The notes beneath the pieces are model-generated. The model was not told where the DNA came from. It did not search any database and saw nothing but the letters and a program-made list of their open reading frames with translations. 40,787 nt of DNA from an uncultured Alphaproteobacteria bacterium (GTDB lineage Bacteria > Pseudomonadota > Alphaproteobacteria > Methylaequorales > Methylaequoraceae): assembly GCA_902625895.1 (NCBI GenBank), contig CACODD010000007.1, positions 1-40,787 of the forward strand, read 5' to 3'. Position numbers and translations under genes: made by a program. Shown here in pieces: positions 1 through 7,817 of the stretch; within the stretch, counting starts at the first letter, position 1, and each line of letters opens with the position of its first letter.

Positions 1-895
1 TATAACCAACTTTTCTTAGTTTATTCAAAGATGCTTTGGTAAAATATTGATACTGTTTTCTGATTTTCTTTGGTGTATCAATGTATTCAATTTTTTCACT
101 TATATTGCAATTCCTGTATACGCATTTTGCAAGATAATTAAAACTTTGCGGTAATGAACTTCCAACATTAAACAAACCATTAATTTTTGGTTTATTTAAA
201 AACCAATTAATAACATTAACTACGTCTTTAACATAAATAAAATCTCTTACCTGTTCACCATCTTTGAATTCTGGGTTGTGAGATTTGAAAAGTTTTACTA
301 TTTTATCATTTCGAACCTTTTCGAAAATTTTTAGAATAATACTTCTCATATCTTTTTTATGAAATTCATTTGGACCGTATACATTGAAAAACTTAAGACC
401 TACGCATTGAGGGGGTGTATTTTTTTGTTTTGACTCATTCCAAATAAATCTATCAATTACATGTTTTGACCACCCATACAAATTTAAAGGCATAAGTTGA
501 GATAAATATTCATCGTCCGAAATGTCATTAAAACCATTTTCTCCACTTCCGTATGTAGCAGCGGATGATGCATATATGAGTCTTTTTTCGTACTTTGCGC
601 ACCATTGATAGAGCATCAAGGATAATCTAATATTATTATTAATTATTAGATCTAGATCGGTTTCTGTAGTTGAAGTTATAGCTCCAAGGTGAATAACTAC
701 AGAAATTTTTTTTTTATTTGTTTTTAAAAAAGTATTTAAACTTAACGGATCTATAACTTTAAAATTAAAGTTCTGGAAGTATTTATTACTAATATTATTA
801 TGCCAATCTACTGAGACGACATCTTCACCTTTATTAACAAGATAATTAATAATATTAGACCCAATGAATCCGGCCCCTCCAGTAATTAAAAACAT
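1..895 (-). CDS. hldD: ADP-L-glycero-D-manno-heptose 6-epimerase, C-terminus cut by the window edge
   Basis: I translated this from the minus strand. 298 codons are visible and the last roughly 20-30 residues lie beyond position 1. HldD epimerises ADP-D-glycero- to ADP-L-glycero-D-manno-heptose in the cytoplasm, supplying heptose for the LPS inner core. The N-terminus is a Rossmann fold (ITGGAGFIGSN, residues 4-14). The extended-SDR catalytic region has Ser110/Ser111 (YASSAATYG) and YGWSK with Tyr140 and Lys144. FFNVYGPNE near residues 169-177 and the late segment YQYFTKASLNKLR are typical of HldD rather than of UDP-glucose epimerases. The ATG (895-893) overlaps the TAA of the upstream small membrane protein as TAATG, so the two are probably translationally coupled. 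Identification is firm; only the extreme C-terminus is unseen. Confidence 0.95.
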   Translation of the reverse strand, partial: MFLITGGAGFIGSNIINYLVNKGEDVVSVDWHNNISNKYFQNFNFKVIDPLSLNTFLKTNKKKISVVIHLGAITSTTETDLDLIINNNIRLSLMLYQWCAKYEKRLIYASSAATYGSGENGFNDISDDEYLSQLMPLNLYGWSKHVIDRFIWNESKQKNTPPQCVGLKFFNVYGPNEFHKKDMRSIILKIFEKVRNDKIVKLFKSHNPEFKDGEQVRDFIYVKDVVNVINWFLNKPKINGLFNVGSSLPQSFNYLAKCVYRNCNISEKIEYIDTPKKIRKQYQYFTKASLNKLRKVGY

Positions 896-1086
896 TAATT
901 TAAGACCTCCAATATTAAAAAACTAATAAAATATGTAAAAATAACAAAACTCAAAATATTAAGTAAATATATTTTTTTTTTTAAATGTTGGTTCTTTTTA
1001 AGTGAATTATAAAAAAAAATAATCCATGTGAAGAAACTTATAATATATAAAATTATTAAAATTAATATTATTGTATCTTTTATCAT
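895..1086 (-). CDS. small two-span membrane protein of unknown function, coupled to hldD
   Basis: I do not recognise this 63-residue protein. It has two hydrophobic segments, about residues 4-26 and 42-62, joined by a Lys-rich linker (SLKKNQHLKKKIYLL). It is therefore probably a helical hairpin in the inner membrane with the basic loop in the cytoplasm. The main evidence that it is a gene is its junction with hldD. Its TAA stop shares one base with the hldD ATG (TAATG), the same arrangement as the genuine moaD-moaE junction in this window, and a gap shared with a divergent gene lies upstream. Its composition (Ile/Leu/Phe/Lys rich) is also what random AT-rich sequence can give, so the call is moderate. 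A role in LPS or envelope biology is a guess from position alone. Confidence 0.6.
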   Translation of the reverse strand: MIKDTIILILIILYIISFFTWIIFFYNSLKKNQHLKKKIYLLNILSFVIFTYFISFLILEVLN

Positions 1087-1167
1087 ATAATCAATATATT
1101 GTGTAAAATTAAAGTTTTGATACTAATTGTAGTTGTTTATTACATAAATATATTCTATTATTAAGTC

Positions 1168-1671
1168 GTGAGTTTTGACAATCAAAAAAAAATATTAAGT
1201 AAGAACAATCCCATTGATTTCATAGAAGAATACGTTTTGAATTATGAAATTGAGAAAGTAAGAGCCTCTCGAGATGAAATTGTTATTTTTTCCAAAGGCG
1301 TTTGGAGAAATTACGATATTTCTTTTAAATGGGACAGTAAAAGAAAAATAATTGAGATTATCACTTATTTTGAAATGTCAAAAAAAAATAGAATTAATAA
1401 ATCAATTTATTCACTTATTTCCGATGTTAATAAGAAAGCAACTGTAGGTTTCTTTAATTATTGTACAGAACTCAACACTATCTTCTTTAGCTATAAATTT
1501 TCAATTAAAGGTCAAGATTTTATTTCAATAGACCAAATAAAAAATTTTATAAATATTGTAATCTCAGAATGTGATAGATTTTTTCCAGTTTTTTTTGTTT
1601 TCTTTTATAAAAAACAAGATCCTATACATGCCTTAGATATAGCATTATTAGACACAATTGGAGAGGCATGA
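1168..1671 (+). CDS. YbjN-domain protein, alphaproteobacterial proC-linked type
   Basis: This 167-residue cytoplasmic protein belongs to the YbjN family, which has a fold resembling type III secretion chaperones and no settled biochemical role. Visible family features are a central WRNYDISFKWD segment, a region around SLISDVNKKATVGFFNYC matching the usual 'lvNerlwlGHFd' block, and a C-terminal block with ECDRFFPVFFVFFYKK followed by the ending ALLDTIGEA. The gene starts at GTG (1168-1170); no ATG gives a comparable N-terminus. Its TGA overlaps the proC ATG as ATGA, a junction typical of alphaproteobacteria. The upstream gap of 81 bp is shared with the divergent small membrane protein. Family assignment is good, function unknown. 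Confidence 0.82.
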   Translation: MSFDNQKKILSKNNPIDFIEEYVLNYEIEKVRASRDEIVIFSKGVWRNYDISFKWDSKRKIIEIITYFEMSKKNRINKSIYSLISDVNKKATVGFFNYCTELNTIFFSYKFSIKGQDFISIDQIKNFINIVISECDRFFPVFFVFFYKKQDPIHALDIALLDTIGEA

Positions 1672-2474
1672 CATCACTTTTAATTGGTTGTGGAAATTTA
1701 GGGAAAATTATCTTAGAAGGGTTTAGCAAGAAGAAAAAGAAGATCTTAGTATTAGAAAAAAGTATTAAAGTTTGTAAAGATATTAAGAAAAAATTTACCA
1801 ATGTTGAGTGTGTTAGTGATCCAAAAAAAGTTAATTGGACTAAAGTCAATTATATAATGATTTGTGTCAAACCAAACGATTCAAAAAAAGTCATTAGTGA
1901 AATAAATAATTATTGCAATAAAAAACATGTGGTTCTTTCTTTCATTGCTGGTCTTAAAATTAAAACTATTTCAAAATGGATAGTATCCACAAACTCGATA
2001 TTAAGAATAATGCCTAATATTTTCATCTCTTCGAATAATAGTTCGACTGCGGTATATGCTAAAAACCTAAATACAAATATAAAAAATAAAATTATAAGGG
2101 ATTTTATTGAATTCGGGGATATTATTTGGATGAAAAAGGAAGAAAAAATAGATTTCTTTACAGCTATGTTCGGAGGTGGGCCAGCATATTTTTTTTATAT
2201 TTTGAATTGTTTTAACAAAATCATTAAAAAAAACGGATTTACTGAAAGGCAATCATTATCTGCTATAAAACTTTTGCTCAAAGGAGTTCTAGACAACATC
2301 AATAAAGAAAATTTTAGATTTAGTGACACAATACAAAAAGTTGCAAGCAAAGGTGGAACCACAGAAGAAGGTTTAAAAGTTTTATCAAAAAGAAATAATC
2401 TGTTTGTATTATTTGAGAAAGCAATTTTATCCGCAGAGAATAAGTCGAAAAGAATTTCAAAAAAATTAAAATAA
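1668..2474 (+). CDS. proC: pyrroline-5-carboxylate reductase
   Basis: This enzyme reduces 1-pyrroline-5-carboxylate to L-proline with NAD(P)H, the last step of proline synthesis, in the cytoplasm. At 268 residues the length is normal. The N-terminal dinucleotide-binding motif LIGCGNLGKII is at residues 5-15. The family block FGGGPAYFF is at 168-176, and the signature VASKGGTTEEGL, which lines the substrate site, is at 225-236. The start codon lies within the stop of the upstream YbjN-family gene (4-base overlap), so both are probably made from one message. Its stop is 2 bases from the stop of the convergent sensor kinase gene, leaving no room for an ordinary terminator. No proA or proB is seen here. 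Confidence 0.96.
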   Translation: MTSLLIGCGNLGKIILEGFSKKKKKILVLEKSIKVCKDIKKKFTNVECVSDPKKVNWTKVNYIMICVKPNDSKKVISEINNYCNKKHVVLSFIAGLKIKTISKWIVSTNSILRIMPNIFISSNNSSTAVYAKNLNTNIKNKIIRDFIEFGDIIWMKKEEKIDFFTAMFGGGPAYFFYILNCFNKIIKKNGFTERQSLSAIKLLLKGVLDNINKENFRFSDTIQKVASKGGTTEEGLKVLSKRNNLFVLFEKAILSAENKSKRISKKLK

Positions 2475-2476
2475 TA

Positions 2477-3778
2477 TTATTCTTTATACTTAAGCGTTAT
2501 TGAAAATAAGCAACCATTTAAATTTTTGGAATTACTACAATTTATTTTTGCATTTATTTTTTTTGCTAAATCTTTTGCAATACTAAGCCCTAAGCCTGAT
2601 CCGCTTTTATTAATATTTCTAGAATTGTCTATTTTATAGAATGGTTTAAAAATTTGTTTCATTAATTTTTCGTCAATTCCTGGTCCGTTGTCCTCAATAT
2701 TAATAACTACATTCTGGATGTTCTTAAGTACACTAATATTTATTTTAGATCCATATCTTGAAGCATTTTCAAATAAATTAAAAATAATTCTAAATAGGCT
2801 GTTTTTATCTGTGAAGATTCTTAAATTTTTAGAACATCTTATTGTTATTTTTTTATTCTTTGATTTTGAAGATTGAACAACTTCATTAATTAATTCGAGA
2901 ATATTTATTATTTCAAACTTACTACTATTATTTTTCTTTGAATACTCCAGATACTCCTTAAGAAACAATTGCATTGTTTCAACATCCTTTTTAATTTGAA
3001 TAGTACCTTTATTATTATCAAGTATCTCTAACCTCAGTTTAATCCTAGTGATTATTGTTCCTAAATCATGAGAAATTCCTGCAAGAAAACTAGTTTTTTG
3101 TTCGATATAATTATTTATTCTTTTCTGCATCTTTAAAAAAGCATTTCCTGCAGCCCTGATTTCCATGGCACCTTCAGGCTTAAAATTTTTTATTTTATAT
3201 CCTCTTCCAAAATTTTCAGCCGATTGCGCTAATCTAAATATCGCTCTTATTTGAATTCTTAAAAATAAAAATGCAATTAGTGATAAAACTAATGAGGTAA
3301 ATATAATCCAGAGAATATAAATAGTTGGTGTCTCACTGAGTAAGTATTTTTTTGGAAAATCAATTTTTAAGTAATCATTTTTAACCGGTAAAAAAAAGGA
3401 AACAAAATTTTCTTGAAAGTCTATTTTTATATTTTCGTCAACCCTATCTCTAATTGTTTGAAAAATTTTATTCTCCAACTTGGATTTTATATTAAAGTCA
3501 TCATTTATACTTTTCCTTAAAGATACTTTGATATTAAGTTTTTGTGCAATATTTTTAGTTTCTTCTATTGAATTTTTCATGTAAAAATCTTTTAGAAGAT
3601 TTATATTATTCCCTGCGATATTTGAGAATCTGTTAATAATTTTTTCCCAATGTCTATCATAGAAAAAGAATATTACAGAGCATTGTATTATTATTAATGG
3701 TACCAAAAATATTAATAGTAGTCTTGGAAGCAGTCTCCTTGGAAGTAAATCTTTTACAACTTTCTTAATCATATTCAC
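2477..3778 (-). CDS. envZ: EnvZ-type sensor histidine kinase with a degenerate H-box
   Basis: This is a 433-residue inner-membrane sensor kinase paired with the OmpR-type regulator just upstream, whose end it overlaps by 14 bases. The first membrane span is about residues 17-40. A periplasmic part of about 110 residues follows, then a second span at about 153-175 and a HAMP-like linker. The dimerisation and phosphoacceptor segment contains FLAGISHDLGT with His237. The ATPase domain has an N-box NLFENASRYG, a G1 box EDNGPGID, an F-box IFKPFYK and a G2 box GSGLGLSIA. In the canonical H-box the residues after His read D/E-L-R-T-P; here they read D-L-G-T-I, so both the Arg and the conserved Pro are replaced. 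The ATP-binding boxes are intact. The signal sensed cannot be read from sequence. Confidence 0.9.
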   Translation of the reverse strand: MNMIKKVVKDLLPRRLLPRLLLIFLVPLIIIQCSVIFFFYDRHWEKIINRFSNIAGNNINLLKDFYMKNSIEETKNIAQKLNIKVSLRKSINDDFNIKSKLENKIFQTIRDRVDENIKIDFQENFVSFFLPVKNDYLKIDFPKKYLLSETPTIYILWIIFTSLVLSLIAFLFLRIQIRAIFRLAQSAENFGRGYKIKNFKPEGAMEIRAAGNAFLKMQKRINNYIEQKTSFLAGISHDLGTIITRIKLRLEILDNNKGTIQIKKDVETMQLFLKEYLEYSKKNNSSKFEIINILELINEVVQSSKSKNKKITIRCSKNLRIFTDKNSLFRIIFNLFENASRYGSKINISVLKNIQNVVINIEDNGPGIDEKLMKQIFKPFYKIDNSRNINKSGSGLGLSIAKDLAKKINAKINCSNSKNLNGCLFSITLKYKE

Positions 3779-4451
3779 TTACAAGCATGTAACCTTTGCC
3801 TCTTATAGTTCTAAGAAAAGAATGATCATGATCGGATATTAGTTTTTTCCTCAATCTAGTAATGGTTACATCAACTGATCTAAGGTTTATACCATCTCCC
3901 AATAAATTAGATATTTCTTCTCGTGATATTTCTTTATTTAAATTTTGAGTCAAATATTCAATAATAAGAGTTTCTGTTGAAGTAAGGCTTATACTAATAT
4001 TATTTTTAGAAAGAACTTTTAACTTTAAATCAAATTCAAAATCACCAAAAAAAACCCTTTTAGACGAAATATTTTTATTAAACCTTGGATTCAATAGTTT
4101 TTTAATTCTCAAAAGTAATTCTGAAGGTTCAAATGGTTTAACTAAGTAATCATCACATCCATTAGAATAAGATGCCTTTTTCTTCTCGATTTGGTTATCT
4201 GCTGTTAACATTAACACTGGTGTGCTGAAATCTAATGTTCTAAAATAATTTAGAAATTGTATCCCGTCTTTATTAGGCATCATTATATCAAGTATTACGA
4301 GATCAAATAGAAAGAAATTAGTTAATTTTTCAGCTTCAAACGAATCCTTAGCAACACTAACTCTAAAATTATTACTGGATAGATATATTTCTAGCAATTC
4401 TCTTATTTTATTATCGTCATCAATGCACAATAAATGAGGTAAATTCTTCAT
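3765..4451 (-). CDS. ompR: OmpR-family response regulator
   Basis: This 228-residue transcription factor consists of an N-terminal receiver domain and a C-terminal winged helix. The receiver has the acidic pocket at Asp11-Asp13 (CIDDD), the likely phosphoacceptor Asp55 in VILDIMMP, Thr83 in MLTAD, and Lys105 in YLVKPFEPSE. The C-terminal half carries the recognition-helix block SVDVTITRLRKKL and the wing ending RTIRGKGYMLV. It heads a two-gene unit with the kinase and is divergent from ilvE, a neighbourhood common in alphaproteobacteria. The usual role of the family is envelope or osmotic control of transcription; targets in this organism are not visible. It starts with ATG at 4451. Confidence 0.93.
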   Translation of the reverse strand: MKNLPHLLCIDDDNKIRELLEIYLSSNNFRVSVAKDSFEAEKLTNFFLFDLVILDIMMPNKDGIQFLNYFRTLDFSTPVLMLTADNQIEKKKASYSNGCDDYLVKPFEPSELLLRIKKLLNPRFNKNISSKRVFFGDFEFDLKLKVLSKNNISISLTSTETLIIEYLTQNLNKEISREEISNLLGDGINLRSVDVTITRLRKKLISDHDHSFLRTIRGKGYMLVSEYD

Positions 4452-4471
4452 ATAATAAATAACAAGCTGTT

Positions 4472-4477
4472 TATAAT
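4472..4477 (+). promoter_or_regulatory. possible -10 element for ilvE
   Basis: A perfect TATAAT lies about 48 bases before the ilvE start, in the 74-bp gap shared with divergent ompR. No convincing -35 hexamer is found at 16-18 bp, and such hexamers are common by chance in sequence this AT-rich. Confidence 0.25.
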
Positions 4478-4525
4478 TTTAATTTCAATGTTATATTAAT
4501 AAACTTTAACTTTAATGATTAAATT

Positions 4526-5398
4526 ATGCAAATGATCCCTTTTGATAAAAGAACAGGTTATATATGGATAAACGGTGTTTTCAAAGAATGGAAAGATTGT
4601 CAAACTCATGTTTTAAACCACGGATTACACTACGGTAGTTGCGTTTTTGAAGGAATTAGAATTTATGATGGCAAAATCTTTAAGTTAGAAGAGCACACAG
4701 AGCGGCTTTTTGAATCTGCAAAAATGCTAGACCTAAATATTCCTTTCAAAAAAGAAAAAATTAATGAAACTATTAAACAATTAACTATCAAGCAAGATGT
4801 AGACAACGGATACATAAGACCAGTTGCATGGCGTGGAAGTGAACAGATGGCAATTTCAGCTATGGACGCAACTACAAATATAGCTATAGCCGCATGGACC
4901 TGGCCGTCCTACTTTTCACCAGAAAAGATTTTAGAGGGAATTAGACTTACTAAATCTAATTGGGTAAAACCATCGCCAGACTCTGCGCCAACAAATAGTA
5001 AAGCAGCGGGCTTGTATATGATTTGTTCATTAAGTAAACACGAAGCTGAAAAGAATGGATTTGATGATGCACTCATGCTTGATTATAGGGGATTCATCGC
5101 CGAGGCAACAGGGGCAAATATTTTTTTTGTAAAAAATAAAAAACTATATACACCACTACCAGATTGTTTTCTTAATGGAATAACTAGAAAGACAGTAATT
5201 GATATTGCAAATAAATTAGGAATCGAAATAAATGAAGGTCATTTCAAATATGATTTCTTAAAAAATTGTGAAGAGGTTTTTTTGACTGGTACGGCGGTAG
5301 AAATCACTCCTGTTATTTCAATTGATAATTTTAAATTTAAAGTAGGAGAAACTACAAGATTACTTTTAAATGAGTTTAACAAGTTTGTTAAAGACTAA
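4526..5398 (+). CDS. ilvE: branched-chain amino acid aminotransferase
   Basis: This PLP enzyme of fold type IV transfers amino groups between glutamate and the 2-oxo acids of leucine, isoleucine and valine. It has 290 residues, close to the usual length. Visible features are the N-terminal block HVLNHGLHYGSCVFEG (residues 28-43), the Schiff-base lysine Lys159 in APTNSKAAGLYM, the block EATGANIFFV that holds the cofactor phosphate, and a late FLTGTAVEITPV segment. ATG at 4526 is chosen; a second in-frame ATG lies two codons on (4532) and cannot be excluded. Its 3' end overlaps the 3' end of convergent moaE by 11 bases. Confidence 0.95.
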   Translation: MQMIPFDKRTGYIWINGVFKEWKDCQTHVLNHGLHYGSCVFEGIRIYDGKIFKLEEHTERLFESAKMLDLNIPFKKEKINETIKQLTIKQDVDNGYIRPVAWRGSEQMAISAMDATTNIAIAAWTWPSYFSPEKILEGIRLTKSNWVKPSPDSAPTNSKAAGLYMICSLSKHEAEKNGFDDALMLDYRGFIAEATGANIFFVKNKKLYTPLPDCFLNGITRKTVIDIANKLGIEINEGHFKYDFLKNCEEVFLTGTAVEITPVISIDNFKFKVGETTRLLLNEFNKFVKD

Positions 5399-5837
5399 AA
5401 TCAATAAATTCTCTATCGGTTTCTTTTTGGTTTACCCACTCGGAACTATTTGAGTAATTTTCTTTTTTCCAAAAAGTAGCTTTAACTTTGATCCAATCCA
5501 TTAATCCTTCACCAAATCTAAAACTTTCTTTTCTGTGTTGTGAAGCTACAACTATGAGGACAATATTTTCTCTTGGTTTCACTCTTCCATATCGGTGAAC
5601 AACTAAGTAATCATCAATTAAGTATTTTTTCATCAATTTTTTAATTATTTTTTTTATTTGAACTTGAGCCATTTTCTCATAAAGTTCTATGTCTATACTT
5701 AATACGTTATTGTTTTGATTTTTAGGTCTGACTTTTCCAATAAATGAGAATATTGCTCCAGAATTTTTATTATCTAATGAAAATTTATTTATTAAGTCAC
5801 TTTCATTAAACTTTTTTCTTTGAAATAAAACTTGCAT
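5388..5837 (-). CDS. moaE: molybdopterin synthase catalytic (large) subunit
   Basis: MoaE pairs with MoaD to insert the two dithiolene sulfurs into cyclic pyranopterin monophosphate, giving molybdopterin. At 149 residues the length is standard. Family features are GAIFSFIGKVR at 27-37, VVHRYGRVKPRENIV near 79-93, ASQHRKESF, and the lysine-rich active-site region IKVKATFWKKE at 116-126. The ATG shares its first base with the TAA of moaD (TAATG). The gene closes the uvrC-pgsA-mobB-moeA-moaD-moaE chain, and its end overlaps ilvE on the other strand by 11 bases. Confidence 0.95.
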   Translation of the reverse strand: MQVLFQRKKFNESDLINKFSLDNKNSGAIFSFIGKVRPKNQNNNVLSIDIELYEKMAQVQIKKIIKKLMKKYLIDDYLVVHRYGRVKPRENIVLIVVASQHRKESFRFGEGLMDWIKVKATFWKKENYSNSSEWVNQKETDREFIDFSL

Positions 5838-6085
5838 TATCCACCTGATACTGGAGGAAAAATCGCCAGTTCGTCACTATCTGTTACAAAAAAATCTAAA
5901 TCAACGTATTCGCAATTTACAGCATATTGAAGAGAATTACTTTCTTTAAAAGCAAAATTGTAAACATCATTTCGCTTCTTCAATTCATTAATGATTTGAG
6001 AAATTTTTTTTTTTTTCCTAATACAGATTGTTTCTTCACTTTTTCCAATTAATTGTTTTAATTTTGCAAAATATAAGATTTTCAA
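5837..6085 (-). CDS. moaD: molybdopterin synthase sulfur carrier (small) subunit
   Basis: This 82-residue ubiquitin-fold protein carries the sulfur, as a C-terminal thiocarboxylate, to MoaE. It ends FPPVSGG, with the diagnostic Gly-Gly. The N-terminus ILYFAKLKQLIG matches the family's first strand. Its start is TTG (6085-6083), which overlaps the moeA TGA stop as TTGA. No ATG nearby would give the conserved first strand, so the TTG is accepted. Together with the 1-base overlap into moaE this suggests coupled translation. Confidence 0.94.
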   Translation of the reverse strand: MKILYFAKLKQLIGKSEETICIRKKKKISQIINELKKRNDVYNFAFKESNSLQYAVNCEYVDLDFFVTDSDELAIFPPVSGG

Positions 6086-7314
6086 TTCAACAAATCCTCG
6101 TATCTATAAAATTTAAGTAATGTGCCTTTTTTAATATATTCTTTTTTTTCATCTAATTCTATGATTCCATGACTTTGACTAATTGAAGAAATAATTCCTG
6201 ATCCTGTTGAGACAAATTTAGTTAAAAAATATGAATTCTTTTTTTTAATAATCATACCCCTTAGCCATTCAGTTCTCCCTTTTCTTTTTTTCATTTCAAA
6301 ATCACATGGAAGAATTCTCTCTATGATTTGCTTTTCTTTTAAACCTGATAACACTCTGATATAGTCAATTACCAGCATGAAGAAAGTAATTATTGCCGCA
6401 ACTGGATTTCCCGGAAGACCAATGAAAGGTGTTTGTTTTATTTTCCCGAATGCAAACGGTCTACCTGGTTTAATTGATAATCTCCAAAATTTAATTTTCG
6501 CGTTATTTTCAAAAAACTTTCCAATCTTATCCGTTTTACTCTTTGAAATGCCTCCACTTGTTATTATTAGATCAAGAGATTTAATTTTATTTAAGATTAA
6601 TTTTTTTGTTTCAGAGTAATCATCTTTGATAATTCCAAGATCAATTACCTCACAACCTATTTTTTTAAACAGAGAGACTAAAACTAGTTTATTAGCATCA
6701 TATATCTCGTATTTAGATTTTTTTTTAGGAAATTCACATAACTCATCTCCTGATGAAAAAATACCAACACGAATTTTTTTGAATACTTTTATTTTTTTAA
6801 CACCTATGGAAGATAGTTGTGCAAGATCCATTGACCTGATTTTTCTTCCAGATAAAAAGACTCTTTGTTTTTTTTTTACGTCTTCACCTTTAATTCTTAT
6901 GTTATTTCCAGTTTTAAACTTTTTGGTAATCCTTACTTTTTTACCATCTGAATAACAATCCTCTTCCATGCATACAGTATTTACTCTGGTTAGACCTCTC
7001 AAAATGTAAGCACCAGTATATATCTTGATAGCTTGATTTTTCTTTATTTTTTTTAAGAAAGGTTTACCAGGTTTTGATTCTCCTATGATTTCTAATTCTC
7101 TTTCTATTTCATTAGAATTTACAAAACCGAAGCCATCAACTGCTGAATTGTCAAATTCAGGAACATTTATTTCAGAAAAAATATCTTTAGCTAAGATTCT
7201 ATATTCACAATCGTTTAAGTTTTTAATTTCAGTTTTATTTATATGATTTAAAGAAGATAACATTGCTTTCTTAGCCCTTTGAAATGAAAGAAGATTTTTA
7301 TGTGGATCGTTCAT
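6082..7314 (-). CDS. moeA: molybdopterin molybdenumtransferase
   Basis: MoeA inserts molybdate into adenylated molybdopterin. The 410-residue protein has the expected domain order. The N-terminal part has VPEFDNSAVDGFGF (51-64), KPGKPF, IYTGA, and IRIKGEDVKKK (about 139-149). The MoCF-type core starts at VGIFSSGDEL (183-192) and includes IKPGRPFAFG and IGLPGNPVAAII. A C-terminal beta domain follows. The usual GGVSxGxxD active-site loop reads GGISKSKTD (254-262), with Ser in place of the second conserved Gly but the Asp kept. It overlaps mobB by 4 bases (ATGA) and moaD by 4 bases (TTGA). MoaA, MoaC and MogA are not in the window. Confidence 0.94.
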   Translation of the reverse strand: MNDPHKNLLSFQRAKKAMLSSLNHINKTEIKNLNDCEYRILAKDIFSEINVPEFDNSAVDGFGFVNSNEIERELEIIGESKPGKPFLKKIKKNQAIKIYTGAYILRGLTRVNTVCMEEDCYSDGKKVRITKKFKTGNNIRIKGEDVKKKQRVFLSGRKIRSMDLAQLSSIGVKKIKVFKKIRVGIFSSGDELCEFPKKKSKYEIYDANKLVLVSLFKKIGCEVIDLGIIKDDYSETKKLILNKIKSLDLIITSGGISKSKTDKIGKFFENNAKIKFWRLSIKPGRPFAFGKIKQTPFIGLPGNPVAAIITFFMLVIDYIRVLSGLKEKQIIERILPCDFEMKKRKGRTEWLRGMIIKKKNSYFLTKFVSTGSGIISSISQSHGIIELDEKKEYIKKGTLLKFYRYEDLLN

Positions 7315-7817
7315 TTTTTGAAGTATTCTAATATAAAATTTCCAATATTTTCAGTCTCAGAAAATTTAAATATTGGAAGTTTAGAAGGTTTAAGATCTTT
7401 AATTTCTTGATCTATTACAATTGCTTTTATATTTATATCATTTTTGTAAATATATGGTTTTTTTATCGAAGACCTTATAACCTCAAGTTTTGGAAATTTA
7501 CTATGTTTTAGTCCTTCAATAAGGATCAGTTGGTTTTTTTTTTCAAATTTCTTCAGAATGTTATAAATGCTTGTTGATTTTTGTTGTAATTTGCTGATCA
7601 ATGCCCATTTGTTTTCGTTATATAAAATAACCTCATTGGCACCAGATTGAATGTGTTTTTGACTATCTTTCCCCTTTTTATCTATTTCAAAGTCGTGATG
7701 AGTATGCTTTATTGATGAAACAATTATTTTTTTTTTTGAATAATAGGATATAATTCTTGTAGTTAAGTCTGTTTTTCCACTGCCGCTCCACCCAACAATG
7801 CCGAATACCTTATTCAT
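7311..7817 (-). CDS. mobB: molybdopterin-guanine dinucleotide biosynthesis adapter protein MobB
   Basis: MobB is a P-loop GTP-binding protein that assists MobA in making the guanine dinucleotide form of molybdenum cofactor. It has 168 residues. The Walker A motif GWSGSGKTDL lies at 9-18, and IKHTHHDFEIDKKGKDS further on is the typical MobB block. LILIEGLKHSKFPKLEV is the family's Walker B-like region. It overlaps moeA downstream and pgsA upstream by 4 bases each (ATGA). Its presence suggests that some molybdoenzymes here use the dinucleotide cofactor, but mobA itself is not in view. Confidence 0.93.
   Translation of the reverse strand: MNKVFGIVGWSGSGKTDLTTRIISYYSKKKIIVSSIKHTHHDFEIDKKGKDSQKHIQSGANEVILYNENKWALISKLQQKSTSIYNILKKFEKKNQLILIEGLKHSKFPKLEVIRSSIKKPYIYKNDINIKAIVIDQEIKDLKPSKLPIFKFSETENIGNFILEYFKK

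Noticed and set aside
2475..2476. Terminator between proC and the sensor kinase gene.
   Set aside because: Only two bases separate the stops and no hairpin with a T-tract is visible around them.
5839..5848. TTATCCACC near-match to a DnaA box at the moaD-moaE junction.
   Set aside because: It lies in coding sequence (it encodes the conserved Gly-Gly end region of MoaD) and is explained by codon content.
6377..6955. Open frames on the plus strand inside moeA (6377-6619 and 6626-6955).
   Set aside because: They lie wholly opposite a well-conserved gene and encode no recognisable protein; they arise because stop codons are avoided on the coding strand.
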